A DNA stretch of 64,000 nt, from positions 42,990 to 106,989 of the forward strand of contig CADARP010000007.1 in assembly GCA_902790325.1 (NCBI GenBank), written 5' to 3'. Origin of the DNA: Oscillospiraceae bacterium (lineage in GTDB: Bacteria; Bacillota; Clostridia; Oscillospirales; Acutalibacteraceae). The notes under the pieces were generated by a model. The model did no database searches and was not told where the DNA came from. It saw nothing but the letters and a program-made list of their open reading frames with translations. Positions 45,066 to 53,908 of this stretch are shown piece after piece (within the stretch, counting starts at the first letter, position 1; each line of letters opens with the position of its first letter). The translations under genes and the position numbers were made by a program.

Positions 45066-47294
45066 ATGAAAAGATGGATCTGTTTATTTCTCGCCGCTGT
45101 GCTGTGCATAAGCTGTATGCTCACTGCATTTGCGCAGACGGGCGCTTCGGCGCGTCTGTACAGCTTCTACGGCGACGATATGCTCTTTGCCGAGAAGAAA
45201 ACCGCTGTCTTTGCCGGAACGGCGACGGGCGGCGTCCGCGTGATCTGCACGCTGCTGGACGCTGCGGGACAGGTCGCCGCCGAGGGGGAGGGCGCCGTCA
45301 ACAAGAGCGGCCGTTTTTCGGTCGGCATTCCCGCGCCTGCCGGCGGTTATGCGGAATACACCGCCGTTCTTGCGATCGAGGGCGTCGAGTTTGCGCGTCT
45401 TCGCGGGATCGTGTTCGGCGCGCTGTGGCTGTCGGGCGGCCAGTCCAATATGCAGATGCAGCTCGGTGCATGCGAGACGGGCTTTGAAATGCTGGAAAGG
45501 GGCGAGACGGGCAGCCGCTGGCTCCGCTTTCTGCAGGTGCCGTCTTTTGTCGCGTACGAAGGCGATACGGCGCGATTCCCGCTCGATCCGCAGCGCGACA
45601 TTCCCGGCAGTTTTTGGGTACGCGGCGATGACGGACAGGTTTTCGACGTGAGCGCCGTATCGTTCCTGTTTGCGCAAAAGCTGCAAAAGACGCTCGATAT
45701 GCCCGTCGGCGTGCTGTGTACCGCGCTGGGCGGCTCGTCGATCTACTCCTGGCTCTCGCGCGACGCAATCGAATCCGACGAGGGCGTACGATCCGACATA
45801 ATGAAGCTCGGACGCTATGCGGACGCGGAAAGCTGGCAGGAGAAGGGGCATGACGTCTGTCTCGATATGACGGTCAACTACAACAAAAAAATCGAAGCGC
45901 TGCGTGTCTTTTCGCCTGCGGGCATGATCTGGTATCAGGGCGAGTCGGATATTTTCCAGCACGTCGAGTACGGTGCGTATTCGCGCGCGTTCGAGCTGCT
46001 GCAGACGTCGTGGTCGCGGCTGTTCGGCTTTGACGAAACAAACAGGCTGCCGATCGTCTACACGCAGATCGCGTGTTTCCCGTACGGCGGGGACAGTCTG
46101 CAGAGCATGAATGTGGAATTCTCCGAAATGCAGAACGCACAGCCGGACAGTCGCGCAATGGTCACGCTGTACGACGTGCCGCTGACGTACCGCACAGAGT
46201 CGGCAACGATCCATCCGACGGAAAAACTTCCGGTCGCAGCGCGTATGCACTATGCCGCCGAAGGACTCGTATACGGCATGCGTCCGACATATACCGCGGC
46301 GACGGTGCGGTCCGCCGAGGTGAACGGCAGTCAGATTACCGTGAAGCTGCGCGGCGTCGGCAAAGGCCTGGTGTGCGCCGGAGAGAAACTGCGCGGGTTT
46401 TCGATCTGCGGCGCGGACGGCGTGTTCGTGCAGGCGCAGGCCGAGATCTGCGGCAGGGACACGCTCGTCATCTCCGCGCCCGAGGTCCCGCATCCGGCGG
46501 CGGCCGCTTACGCGTATGCGGAGGTCAATACAGTATCAAACCTCTATGCTTCGGACGAAAACGGCGCTGCACTGCCCGTTTCGCCGTTCGTGACCGATCT
46601 GTCCGTGCTGTGCCAGTCGTGGCAGGACAAGGATTGGGCCGACTGCGACACGGAGAAGCTGTGGCGCTGCGCGGGCGAGACGCATACAGGTTTCTTTGAC
46701 GCCTGGAGCGGAACGAACGCCGCGCTGTCCTATGCGGACGGCAAGGACGGCAAATGCCTGAACGTGCAGGCGGAAAAGAGAAACTACTCTGTCTATCCGA
46801 CCGACCGCTATAAGGAAGGCGCAAAGCGCAGACCTTTTGCGGATTCGCGCAGAGATTACAGCCGGTACAGTGCGGTCTGTTTCTATGTGCGCAATACAGG
46901 CGCGAAGGACGTGACGCTGCGCAATGTGCGGCTGTATACGTCCGATACGATGTGGTATGCGCCGCTCGTGAACGCCAAGGGCAAGACAAGCTGCACGATC
47001 CCGGCGGACGGCGCATGGCATCCGGTGACGCTCGATCTCATGCAGACATACCGTTTCGGCAACGTATGCGGCGTCACCTACACGCGCGCGATGTTTTCCG
47101 ATCTGCGGCGGATAGAATTCTGCTTCAGGGGAAACGCGGTCGACACGGTGCAGATCGACTCGATCCGCTTCACACCGGACGGCAGCGAGACGGCGAAGCG
47201 GCTGTTTACGGCGCATTTTGACCGTGCCGTAACGCCGATCGGCTGGATCAGCGCGTTCTGGATGCAGATGATTTCGTGGTTCGTAAAGCAATGA
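45066..47294 (+). CDS. Secreted sialate O-acetylesterase-like SGNH protein
   Basis: A 742-residue secreted protein (signal peptide about 1-24). The SGNH esterase domain has the nucleophile block LWLSGGQSNMQMQ with Ser127, a Gly block ALGGSSIYSW, an Asn/Gly-type WYQGESD, and the catalytic His in ATIHPTEK. This is the arrangement of sialate-9-O-acetylesterases and related carbohydrate esterases that deacetylate host sialic acids or plant glycans. From about 490 a second beta-rich region (AVCFYVRNTGAKDVTLRNVRLY) looks like a carbohydrate-binding domain. GGGGGAGG lies before ATG 45066. No cell-wall anchor is visible. Confidence 0.88.
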   Translation: MKRWICLFLAAVLCISCMLTAFAQTGASARLYSFYGDDMLFAEKKTAVFAGTATGGVRVICTLLDAAGQVAAEGEGAVNKSGRFSVGIPAPAGGYAEYTAVLAIEGVEFARLRGIVFGALWLSGGQSNMQMQLGACETGFEMLERGETGSRWLRFLQVPSFVAYEGDTARFPLDPQRDIPGSFWVRGDDGQVFDVSAVSFLFAQKLQKTLDMPVGVLCTALGGSSIYSWLSRDAIESDEGVRSDIMKLGRYADAESWQEKGHDVCLDMTVNYNKKIEALRVFSPAGMIWYQGESDIFQHVEYGAYSRAFELLQTSWSRLFGFDETNRLPIVYTQIACFPYGGDSLQSMNVEFSEMQNAQPDSRAMVTLYDVPLTYRTESATIHPTEKLPVAARMHYAAEGLVYGMRPTYTAATVRSAEVNGSQITVKLRGVGKGLVCAGEKLRGFSICGADGVFVQAQAEICGRDTLVISAPEVPHPAAAAYAYAEVNTVSNLYASDENGAALPVSPFVTDLSVLCQSWQDKDWADCDTEKLWRCAGETHTGFFDAWSGTNAALSYADGKDGKCLNVQAEKRNYSVYPTDRYKEGAKRRPFADSRRDYSRYSAVCFYVRNTGAKDVTLRNVRLYTSDTMWYAPLVNAKGKTSCTIPADGAWHPVTLDLMQTYRFGNVCGVTYTRAMFSDLRRIEFCFRGNAVDTVQIDSIRFTPDGSETAKRLFTAHFDRAVTPIGWISAFWMQMISWFVKQ

Positions 47295-47348
47295 TCCTGT
47301 TCGTGCGGCGACGGTTCTGTCGCCGGACTGCGAAACAATAAAGAACAG

Positions 47349-47380
47349 CGCCGCATCTCGCTCATGGCGGGATGCGGCGC
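47349..47380. terminator. Hairpin between converging esterase and lipoprotein genes
   Basis: GCGCCGCATC (47349-47358) pairs with GATGCGGCGC (47371-47380). On the minus strand TGTTCTTTATTGTTT follows, so it best serves the lipoprotein gene. A second stem CGGCGAC/GTCGCCG lies just upstream at about 47307-47325. Confidence 0.7.
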
Positions 47381-47400
47381 TCGGTGTATTCGGTTTGCGA

Positions 47401-48249
47401 TCAATCCGGAATGGGGGCGTCCATGGTCACCGGTTTCATCTGATAGGCGGGGTCGGTCGGCTCGACGAACCGGGCGCACATCTCGTCATATTCCGATTCG
47501 CTGATGTATGCGTCATCGTACTGCCACGCGCTGACAAATCCGTCCTCCTGCTTGCTCAGATCGGTTTCGTCGAGTATGCGCTGCGCATCGTCGGCGTATT
47601 CTCCGTCGTCCGAATAAAACTGAACGCTGCGAAGCGTATGCGCGGTTTTGTAAACAACGTCGCCGGCTCCGGACAGGCCGTACGCTTTTTCTTCTGTGTC
47701 GCGCCGGCTGAAGTCAAAGAAATGCAGCGCGTAGATGGTGCAGAACATACCGTCGCGCACATACTCTTCGTATTCCAGAACATGCGTTTTGCTGACGGTA
47801 TCGTATTTGAGCAGCAGATAGTCGCCGCCGCCGGAACCGCCGCCGTAGTAGGCGAGACCGAGACGCTCGACAGTCCCGTTGTCGGCGCCGAGCAGGAAGG
47901 ACACGGAAGAATGTCCCATCACGCCTGACGAGGAGACGTCCGAGATGTGCATCAGAAGCTCCCGTGTGCCGTCGCCGTTGACGTCCGCCAGAACAGCTTC
48001 GGCCTCATATTCCACTTCTTCGTCGAAAAAGTCGCCCATGATCTCGTTGTAGCCGCCGTTTGCCAGATAATCGGCATATAGTTTCGTTTCGTCTGTATCG
48101 GACGCGGCTTCGACAGTCTCACGGCTCTGCGCGGCGGCGGAGCCGGTCGTCTGCTGTGTGTCTGCGTCAGGGGCGGTCTGCGAACCGCAGCCGCAGAGAG
48201 CGGAGAGAAGCAGCAGAACGGAAAGAAGCAGCGCAAGTTTTGTCTTCAT
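47401..48249 (-). CDS. Lipoprotein of unknown function
   Basis: A 282-residue exported protein. Signal peptide MKTKLALLLSVLLLLSAL ends in LCGC, with Cys21 the expected lipid site. A Gln/Thr/Ala-rich linker follows. The body has DVNGDGTRELLMHI, a calcium-loop-like motif (D-x-N-x-D-G) that recurs in related Firmicute lipoproteins, and a Gly-rich turn YGGGSGGGDYLLL. I recognise no specific family. GGGAGGT precedes the ATG. It is 21 bases from the next gene on the same strand. Confidence 0.78.
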   Translation of the reverse strand: MKTKLALLLSVLLLLSALCGCGSQTAPDADTQQTTGSAAAQSRETVEAASDTDETKLYADYLANGGYNEIMGDFFDEEVEYEAEAVLADVNGDGTRELLMHISDVSSSGVMGHSSVSFLLGADNGTVERLGLAYYGGGSGGGDYLLLKYDTVSKTHVLEYEEYVRDGMFCTIYALHFFDFSRRDTEEKAYGLSGAGDVVYKTAHTLRSVQFYSDDGEYADDAQRILDETDLSKQEDGFVSAWQYDDAYISESEYDEMCARFVEPTDPAYQMKPVTMDAPIPD

Positions 48250-48270
48250 TTTCTAAAAAACCTCCCGAGA

Positions 48271-48933
48271 TTATCTTCCGAGCATCAGCATGCCGACCGT
48301 GATGAGCGCCTCGCCCAGCAGGTACGTCAGCATGACGGTGAAGTGCTTTTTGAAGATCAGCTCTTTGTTGTCGTGGTAGCGCACCAGATACAGCGTGCAG
48401 TCCGAGATAAAGAAGCTGACCGCGCCGATAAAGGCGACGACGGAACCGGCGTTGTGGAGCGTCATGAGCTGCGCGAGCGCAAACAGGTTCATCGTGCTGT
48501 TCATGATAAGATAGAAGATCATGGGGATCAGCACGGCGATCGGGACGTTGTGCTTGACCGTCAGCGTCAGACGCACCGAGATGCCGTAGTAGATGACGGC
48601 CGCGGGGATCAGGATCCACCAGATCACGTTCTGCCACACGACCATGGGAAAATAAACGATAACGAAGAACACATGACAGAACAGGAAACTGATACCGCCC
48701 GCCACGAACCATTTTGTGCCCTTCGGGATCAGCAGCACGTCGCCGAGCCAGCTCGTCGCCAGCGCGCACAGCAGCGCCCACGAGACATTGTCGGTGGAGA
48801 AGACATAGTACAGGATCAGCAGGATCAGCAGAAACGGCTTGGAGTACCGGCGTTTCGGGTCGTCCGACCAACTGTGGAACAGGTGGATGGCACTTACGAT
48901 CACATAAAGCGCGAGAAAGATGTAGGGTAACAT
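48271..48933 (-). CDS. YhhN family membrane protein (lysoplasmalogenase-like)
   Basis: A 220-residue protein with eight hydrophobic segments. YhhN/TMEM86 proteins hydrolyse lysoplasmalogen; conserved Asp residues appear in WLGDVLL and in FFISDCTLY. Plasmalogens occur in anaerobic Clostridia, which makes the role plausible. AAGGAGG lies seven bases before ATG 48933; the longer frame is not supported. Confidence 0.85.
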   Translation of the reverse strand: MLPYIFLALYVIVSAIHLFHSWSDDPKRRYSKPFLLILLILYYVFSTDNVSWALLCALATSWLGDVLLIPKGTKWFVAGGISFLFCHVFFVIVYFPMVVWQNVIWWILIPAAVIYYGISVRLTLTVKHNVPIAVLIPMIFYLIMNSTMNLFALAQLMTLHNAGSVVAFIGAVSFFISDCTLYLVRYHDNKELIFKKHFTVMLTYLLGEALITVGMLMLGR

Positions 48934-48976
48934 ATCATTTCCTCCTTGAAATTGAATAAAACGCAAATCGTTCGGA

Positions 48977-50440
48977 TCAAGCCGAGGGATTTTCCGAAAC
49001 GCATGTATCCGGTTCGGCGGCATTGACCGCACGCACGTGCGCGTAGATCGGTTCGAGCCGTTTCTTCGTCAGCGGATAAAGCGCATACAGTACGAAAATG
49101 AGCGAATAGACGACCGCGGGGATGGCGGTGCATACGCGCAGGATGCCTTCACTCACGCCGGAGACGAAACCGGCGTCGGCCATCGTTTCCGCACTGTAGC
49201 CGACGCGCGCCAGGAGCATCAGTCCGCCGTAGTCGGCGATCGTCTGCCCGAGCTTGCGGCAGAAGGTGTAGACGGCATAGATCGCGCTCTCCGAGTGCTC
49301 TCCCGTGACGAACTGCTGGTAGTCGATCACGTCCGTGACGACCGCCCAGTTTGTGATGGACACGATGCAGTAGCCGAAGCCGATCCAGAACTGCATGCCC
49401 AAGAACAGCGCGGGATTGTCCGGCGCGGGACGCAGAAGGAACACGAGGATCGCGCCGATCGCTGCGAACAGGGAACCGACCGTAGACAGCTCCTTCTTTC
49501 CGAAGCGGCGCACCAGACGCGGCGTCAGCGGCAGCATGATGACTGTCGGCAGATACTGCGCGACGGTGCCCAGCGCGGAGAGCGACGTGTTGCAGAAATA
49601 GTTTTTATAAAGGTACTGGTTCAGCGACGCAAACTGAAGCTGGCCGCTGATGAGGATGCCGCTGAGCGCGAGGATGACGAACGGTTTGCTCCTGAGCATG
49701 CCGCCGTACGTTTTCTTCATGTCGATCGATGCATGCGGGTCGCTGTGTACGCGTTCCTTCGTCGCGGCGTAGCCGGTGAAGTAGAACGCGATCGCGCAGA
49801 CGGACATCACCAGCGCGAACAGGAACATGCCTCTGCCGTTGGCGACGTTGTACGTCCCGCCGCGGCCGTCGTCCACCTTCGAGTAGATCAGCATGGGCGC
49901 GAGCAGCATGGGCGCGGCGGCGCCGATGCCGGTGCCGATGGAACGGAAGGTTGACAGGAGCGTGCGTCCCTCCGGGTCGTCCGTGATGACCGACGCGAGG
50001 GAGCCGAACGGCACGTTCATGCCCGTATACATCATGCCGAACAGGATATAGGTGCAGTAGGCGAACGTCAGCAGCAGCGCCTGACTCTGGGTAAAGCTGC
50101 CGACATTGACAAAACACAGAAGCTGGCTGACGGCCAGCGGCACGGCAAGCCATTTGAGGTACGGGCGGTACTTCCCGGATGCGGTCGGTTTGCGCTTGGC
50201 GACGATCGCGCCCCAGAGCGGATCGTTGACCGCGTCCCACAGCCGCGAAAACAGGAAGATGCGCGCCACCTTTTGTGTCGGCAGACGCAGTACGTCCGTG
50301 TAAAAGACCTTCAAAAACGAGGATATGTACGTCAGCGAGAACATATTGCCGGCTTCTCCGGCCATATATCCCGCGGCTTCCTTGACGCCGATGTGGTTCG
50401 GATGCCGTTCACGCGGCATGACTTCCCGGTCTTTTGCCAT
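48977..50440 (-). CDS. Glycoside-pentoside-hexuronide (GPH) sugar symporter
   Basis: A 487-residue cation-coupled sugar permease of the MelB/XynB group with 12 hydrophobic segments. The helix-2 motif SRLWDAVNDPLWG (about 65-77) carries the cation-site Asp residues; KYRPYLKW follows as in the family. It could take up oligosaccharides released by the GH enzymes in this window, but no hydrolase is directly beside it. AGGAGG precedes ATG 50440. Confidence 0.92.
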   Translation of the reverse strand: MAKDREVMPRERHPNHIGVKEAAGYMAGEAGNMFSLTYISSFLKVFYTDVLRLPTQKVARIFLFSRLWDAVNDPLWGAIVAKRKPTASGKYRPYLKWLAVPLAVSQLLCFVNVGSFTQSQALLLTFAYCTYILFGMMYTGMNVPFGSLASVITDDPEGRTLLSTFRSIGTGIGAAAPMLLAPMLIYSKVDDGRGGTYNVANGRGMFLFALVMSVCAIAFYFTGYAATKERVHSDPHASIDMKKTYGGMLRSKPFVILALSGILISGQLQFASLNQYLYKNYFCNTSLSALGTVAQYLPTVIMLPLTPRLVRRFGKKELSTVGSLFAAIGAILVFLLRPAPDNPALFLGMQFWIGFGYCIVSITNWAVVTDVIDYQQFVTGEHSESAIYAVYTFCRKLGQTIADYGGLMLLARVGYSAETMADAGFVSGVSEGILRVCTAIPAVVYSLIFVLYALYPLTKKRLEPIYAHVRAVNAAEPDTCVSENPSA

Positions 50441-50472
50441 GTTTCGCCTCCTGATACGGATTTTGTTGTACT

Positions 50473-50481
50473 ATTTTAACA
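50473..50481 (-). promoter_or_regulatory. Extended -10 promoter of the GPH symporter gene
   Basis: On the minus strand TGTTAAAAT (50481-50473) is an extended -10. No clear -35 is present, and the flank is a long A/T tract. Confidence 0.5.
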
Positions 50482-50499
50482 TATTTTTTTTAAAAAATC

Positions 50500-50528
50500 T
50501 ACACATTTTGAAAAAGATATGTTATACT
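50500..50528 (+). promoter_or_regulatory. Promoter of the dockerin and DUF4838 genes
   Basis: TATACT (50523-50528) with TGT in front (extended -10) and a weak TACACA (50500-50505) 17 bases upstream. Confidence 0.55.
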
Positions 50529-50573
50529 GTTTTTGATTATAGCCTATTATTCGGGAGATTGGAGGGCAAAGCA

Positions 50574-50888
50574 ATGAAACGAATTGTTTGCTGCGTTTTT
50601 GCGATCCTGATGCTGTCCGGCACCGGTCTGTCCTTTTTTGCAAGCGCGAGCGATCTGCCGCCGATTCCGCTGACGACGAAAAAAGTCCGTGTGGCGGGCG
50701 ACGCAAACAAAGACGGACAGGTCACGATCGGCGATGTGATCGTCATCTCGCGTTCTCTGGCGGGCGGCTGGGGCGTCACGATCGACGAGAGCAATGCCGA
50801 CGTCAACGGCGACCGCAGAGTCGATCTCAAGGACGCTGTTCTTCTGCGGCGCTATCTTGCGCAGGGATGGAATGTGACGCTGGTATAA
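50574..50888 (+). CDS. Secreted protein made of a type I dockerin only
   Basis: A 104-residue protein: a signal peptide (about 1-25, ending near FASAS), a linker of about 16 residues, then a complete dockerin. The two calcium-binding repeats are visible, GDANKDGQVTIGDVIVISRS and ADVNGDRRVDLKDAVLLRRY, each with the D-x-N-x-D-G start and the following helix. No catalytic or binding module is attached. Dockerins bind cohesins on scaffold proteins; no cohesin gene is in the window. GGAGGG precedes the ATG. The downstream DUF4838 gene is 32 bases away and probably co-transcribed. Confidence 0.88.
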   Translation: MKRIVCCVFAILMLSGTGLSFFASASDLPPIPLTTKKVRVAGDANKDGQVTIGDVIVISRSLAGGWGVTIDESNADVNGDRRVDLKDAVLLRRYLAQGWNVTLV

Positions 50889-50920
50889 ACCGCAAAGTAA
50901 AAAGAACGGGAGAGGAAACG

Positions 50921-52837
50921 ATGAAAAAACTGATTTGTGCCGTATTGTGTGTGTGTTTTATGATCCTTTCTGTAACCGCTGCTTTTGCCGCGGAATCGAA
51001 CCTGACGGTGGACGGAACCTGGTCGATCCGTGTTCCCGCTTCGCCGACGCCGTATGAGCGGTTTGCCGCAAACAAGCTGCAAAGCGCTCTGTCCGAAGTG
51101 TTCGGCGTTTCTGTGGCATCGTCCGCGGATGCGTCGGCGCCGTATATCGCAGTCGGTTCGGCCGGCGCGCTCGATGTTTCCGATATTGCGGACAACGGAT
51201 ACCGCATCCGTGCCGTTGACGGATGCATCCATATCAACGGTACCGGCACGCGCGGTCTGCAGGTCGGCGCGTACCGTTTTCTCGAGGAATTCTGCGGACG
51301 TAAGGTTTATACGGCGCAGATCACCGAACTGCCGAAGGCGCAGAGCATTACGGTTCCAGCCGACACGGACATCCGGTACGAACCGTACTTTGAGTATACC
51401 GAAACAGACTGGCGCTGCGGCAGCTCGGACATTGCCGAATTCTCGATGGCGAACGGCATGTTCGGCGGCATGTACCGCAGCCTGTCTGCCGAGATGGGCG
51501 GCACGATCCGCTATATCGGCGGTTTCTGCCACACCATGGGCTCGCTGTGCGAGACGGCCAACTACAAGGACACGCATCCGGAGTATCTGGCGCTGCACGA
51601 CGGCGAGCGTACCACGGATCAGCCGTGTCTGATGAATCCCGACGTTCTGGAGATCGCAAAAAAGAACGTGTTGAAGATCCTGCGGGAACAGCATGACCCG
51701 AACGCGTCGCTGCAGATCGTTTCCGTCACGCAGAACGATAACTACCACTTCTGCCAGTGCGAAGCGTGCAAAGCGTTTGAGGCGGCGCACGGCGGCGTGC
51801 AGTCCGCGACTATGCTGTATTTTGTCAATCAGATCGCGGACGTCGTCAAGGAAGCGGGCTATAACAATGTGGCGGTCGACACCTTCGCGTATCAGTACAC
51901 CCGACAGGCGCCGACGGGTATCGTACCGCGCGACAACGTGATCGTGCGGCTGTGTACGATCGAATGCTGCTTTGCCCACGCGCTGGACGACCCGTCCTGT
52001 TCGCGCAACACGGCGCTGATGCAGGATCTGCGCGACTGGTCTGCCATCTGCGACCGTCTGTACATCTGGGACTATACCACCAACTATGCGCATACGTGTC
52101 TTGTGTTCCCCGACTTCGGCGTGATCCAGCGGAACATCCAGGTGTTCTATGAGCACAGCGTCAAGGGTATCTATGAGGAAGGCAACTACTATATGGCGTC
52201 GTGTGACGCGGAATTCGGCGACCTGCGCCTGTACATGATTGCAAAGTGTCTGCAGAATCCCTATTGCGATCTGGACGCTGAGATCGACGGTTTCCTTGCG
52301 GCATACTACGGAAACGGCTGGAAGCATATCCGTAAAGCAGTTGACCTTTACACCGAGAAGGCCGGAGATAAAGACGGTCACCTGATGATCTATGTCGGCT
52401 CGAAGCAGAGTCTGCAGTTGAAGGAACGCGACGTCAGCGTGCTCGACCGCTGCTGGGCGGACGCCTTGCGCGAAGCCGAAACCGACACGCAGAAAGAGCA
52501 CATTGCGCGCTCCGAGCTGTCGTGGCGCTTCTGGAAGGCGAGCCGAAAGAAGAGCGAGTTCTCGCTGCTCAATCCGAACCGCTATGCGGAGAAGGAAAAA
52601 CTGTTCCGGGACTTGCAGGCTTTCGGCGTGACGACGCTCAGCGAGGGCGGCCACAACGACTATCTGGACTGCATCTGCATCAAATACGCGCCGGCGGACG
52701 AATGGAATGATTATGAAGCGGGCGAGCGCGGCGCCGAAACGCGCGTATTCTTCGGCAGGATTCTCGAAGCGCTGATGCCGATCCTGACGCTCGGCGGCGT
52801 ATACTATAAGCTCTATCAGCGCATCTACCAGAGGTGA
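50921..52837 (+). CDS. Secreted DUF4838 glycosidase-like protein
   Basis: A 638-residue protein with a signal peptide (about 1-24). Residues about 28-150 resemble the non-catalytic domain found before alpha-glucuronidases and GH20 enzymes (YERFAANKLQSAL; YIAVGSAG; GTRGLQVGAYRFLEEF). The DUF4838 barrel follows, with YFEYTETDWRCG, SVTQNDNYHFCQCEACK and VIVRLCTIECCFAHAL. The QNDN-x-x-x-C-x-C and I-E-C-C elements are typical of this domain; its activity is unknown, probably on uronic-acid or amino-sugar glycans. A hydrophobic segment near the C-terminus (LEALMPILTLGGVYY) may attach it to the membrane. AGAGGAAACG precedes ATG 50921. Confidence 0.85.
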   Translation: MKKLICAVLCVCFMILSVTAAFAAESNLTVDGTWSIRVPASPTPYERFAANKLQSALSEVFGVSVASSADASAPYIAVGSAGALDVSDIADNGYRIRAVDGCIHINGTGTRGLQVGAYRFLEEFCGRKVYTAQITELPKAQSITVPADTDIRYEPYFEYTETDWRCGSSDIAEFSMANGMFGGMYRSLSAEMGGTIRYIGGFCHTMGSLCETANYKDTHPEYLALHDGERTTDQPCLMNPDVLEIAKKNVLKILREQHDPNASLQIVSVTQNDNYHFCQCEACKAFEAAHGGVQSATMLYFVNQIADVVKEAGYNNVAVDTFAYQYTRQAPTGIVPRDNVIVRLCTIECCFAHALDDPSCSRNTALMQDLRDWSAICDRLYIWDYTTNYAHTCLVFPDFGVIQRNIQVFYEHSVKGIYEEGNYYMASCDAEFGDLRLYMIAKCLQNPYCDLDAEIDGFLAAYYGNGWKHIRKAVDLYTEKAGDKDGHLMIYVGSKQSLQLKERDVSVLDRCWADALREAETDTQKEHIARSELSWRFWKASRKKSEFSLLNPNRYAEKEKLFRDLQAFGVTTLSEGGHNDYLDCICIKYAPADEWNDYEAGERGAETRVFFGRILEALMPILTLGGVYYKLYQRIYQR

Positions 52838-52841
52838 CGGA

Positions 52842-52955
52842 TTGAACAGGTACGTTCCGTTTGAGAAGCTCTCGAAGAAAAAACAGCGGGAGCTGAACGC
52901 AAGACGGCGCGTATCGCGGGGCGGGATAAATCCCGTCACGCGAAAGCTGAAATAA
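52842..52955 (+). pseudogene. Small conserved protein cut short by an in-frame stop
   Basis: A 37-codon frame starting with TTG (GAGGTG six bases upstream): NRYVPFEKLSKKKQREL then NPVTRKLK and TAA. It matches a small, very basic Firmicute protein whose members continue NPVTRKPxNPKAYNRKKARKW. Here the same frame after TAA reads PKAYDRKKARKSSRED, so the family sequence goes on past the stop. The simplest reading is one nonsense change (AAC-like to TAA). Alternatively the short form is used. The continuation overlaps the terminator at 52979. Confidence 0.65.
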
Positions 52956-52978
52956 CCAAAAGCATATGACCGCAAAAA

Positions 52979-53030
52979 GGCACGGAAAAGCAGTCGGGAG
53001 GACTACATTTCCGTGCCTTCTGATTTTTTG
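52979..53030. terminator. Strong bidirectional terminator
   Basis: GGCACGGAAA (52979-52988) and TTTCCGTGCC (53008-53017) pair perfectly; TTCTGATTTTTT follows on the plus strand, and TTTTTGC on the minus strand after the stem. It separates the DUF4838 unit from folD. Confidence 0.85.
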
Positions 53031-53043
53031 GGAATAATATCGG

Positions 53044-53895
53044 TTACATACCGCTCTGCGACGCTGCAGCGGTGACGGTGTTGCGCATGAGCATGGCGAT
53101 CGTCATCGGGCCGACGCCGCCGGGAACAGGCGTGATCGCCGAAGCGACTTTGCTGACTTCGTCGTAATCCGCGTCTCCGCACAGCTTGCCGTTTTCGTCG
53201 CGGTTGATGCTCACATCGATCACGACCGCGCCGGGCTTGACCATGTCGGCGGTCAGAAGACCGCGTTTGCCGACGGCGCAGACGACGATGTCCGCCTGAC
53301 GTGTAAAGGACGCAAGATCGGGCGTGCGCGAATGACAGACGGTGACCGTGCCGTTGGCGGCAAGCAGCAGCAGCGCCATGGGCTTGCCGACGATATTGCT
53401 GCGTCCGATCACGACGCAGTGCTTGCCGGCCGGGGATATGCCCTCGTACCGCAGCATTTCCATGACGCCGGCGGGCGTACAGGGCAGCAGCTCGGCGTTT
53501 CCGATCGTGATCCGTCCGACATTGACGGGATGGAACGCATCCACGTCTTTTTCGGGGCGGATGCGCAGCAGCACCTGCCGGTCGTCAAGATGCGCAGGCA
53601 GCGGAAGCTGGCAGAGGATGCCGTGTACGGAATCGTCGTCGTTGAGCGTGTCGATCAAAGAGAGAAGTTCCTGCTGCGTTGTATCGGCAGGCAGGATATG
53701 CGATACGGAACGGATGCCCACGCGTTCGCAGGCGCGATGCTTGTTGCGCACATAGACCTGCGAGGCGGGATCGTCGCCCACCAGAATGACAGCAAGACAC
53801 GGCGCAGCGCCTTTTGCCTTGAGCGCGGCGACGTCTGCCGCGACAGCGTCGAGCATTGCGGATGAAATGGCTTTTCCGTCAATCACTTTTGCCAT
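53044..53895 (-). CDS. folD: Methylenetetrahydrofolate dehydrogenase/cyclohydrolase FolD
   Basis: A 283-residue bifunctional enzyme of one-carbon metabolism, oxidising 5,10-methylene-THF and opening the methenyl ring. Signatures: [23 protein letters not shown] (with the catalytic Lys), [22 protein letters not shown], the NADP loop [14 protein letters not shown], and [15 protein letters not shown] near the end. AAAGGAG precedes ATG 53895. Complete. It is 13 bases after the BMP-type lipoprotein gene. Confidence 0.97.
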   Translation of the reverse strand: MAKVIDGKAISSAMLDAVAADVAALKAKGAAPCLAVILVGDDPASQVYVRNKHRACERVGIRSVSHILPADTTQQELLSLIDTLNDDDSVHGILCQLPLPAHLDDRQVLLRIRPEKDVDAFHPVNVGRITIGNAELLPCTPAGVMEMLRYEGISPAGKHCVVIGRSNIVGKPMALLLLAANGTVTVCHSRTPDLASFTRQADIVVCAVGKRGLLTADMVKPGAVVIDVSINRDENGKLCGDADYDEVSKVASAITPVPGGVGPMTIAMLMRNTVTAAASQSGM

Positions 53896-53908
53896 GAGTT
53901 GGTCTCCT

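Noticed and set aside
50574..50888. Cellulosome locus
   Set aside because: A single dockerin without any cohesin, scaffoldin or dockerin-bearing enzyme in the window does not support this.
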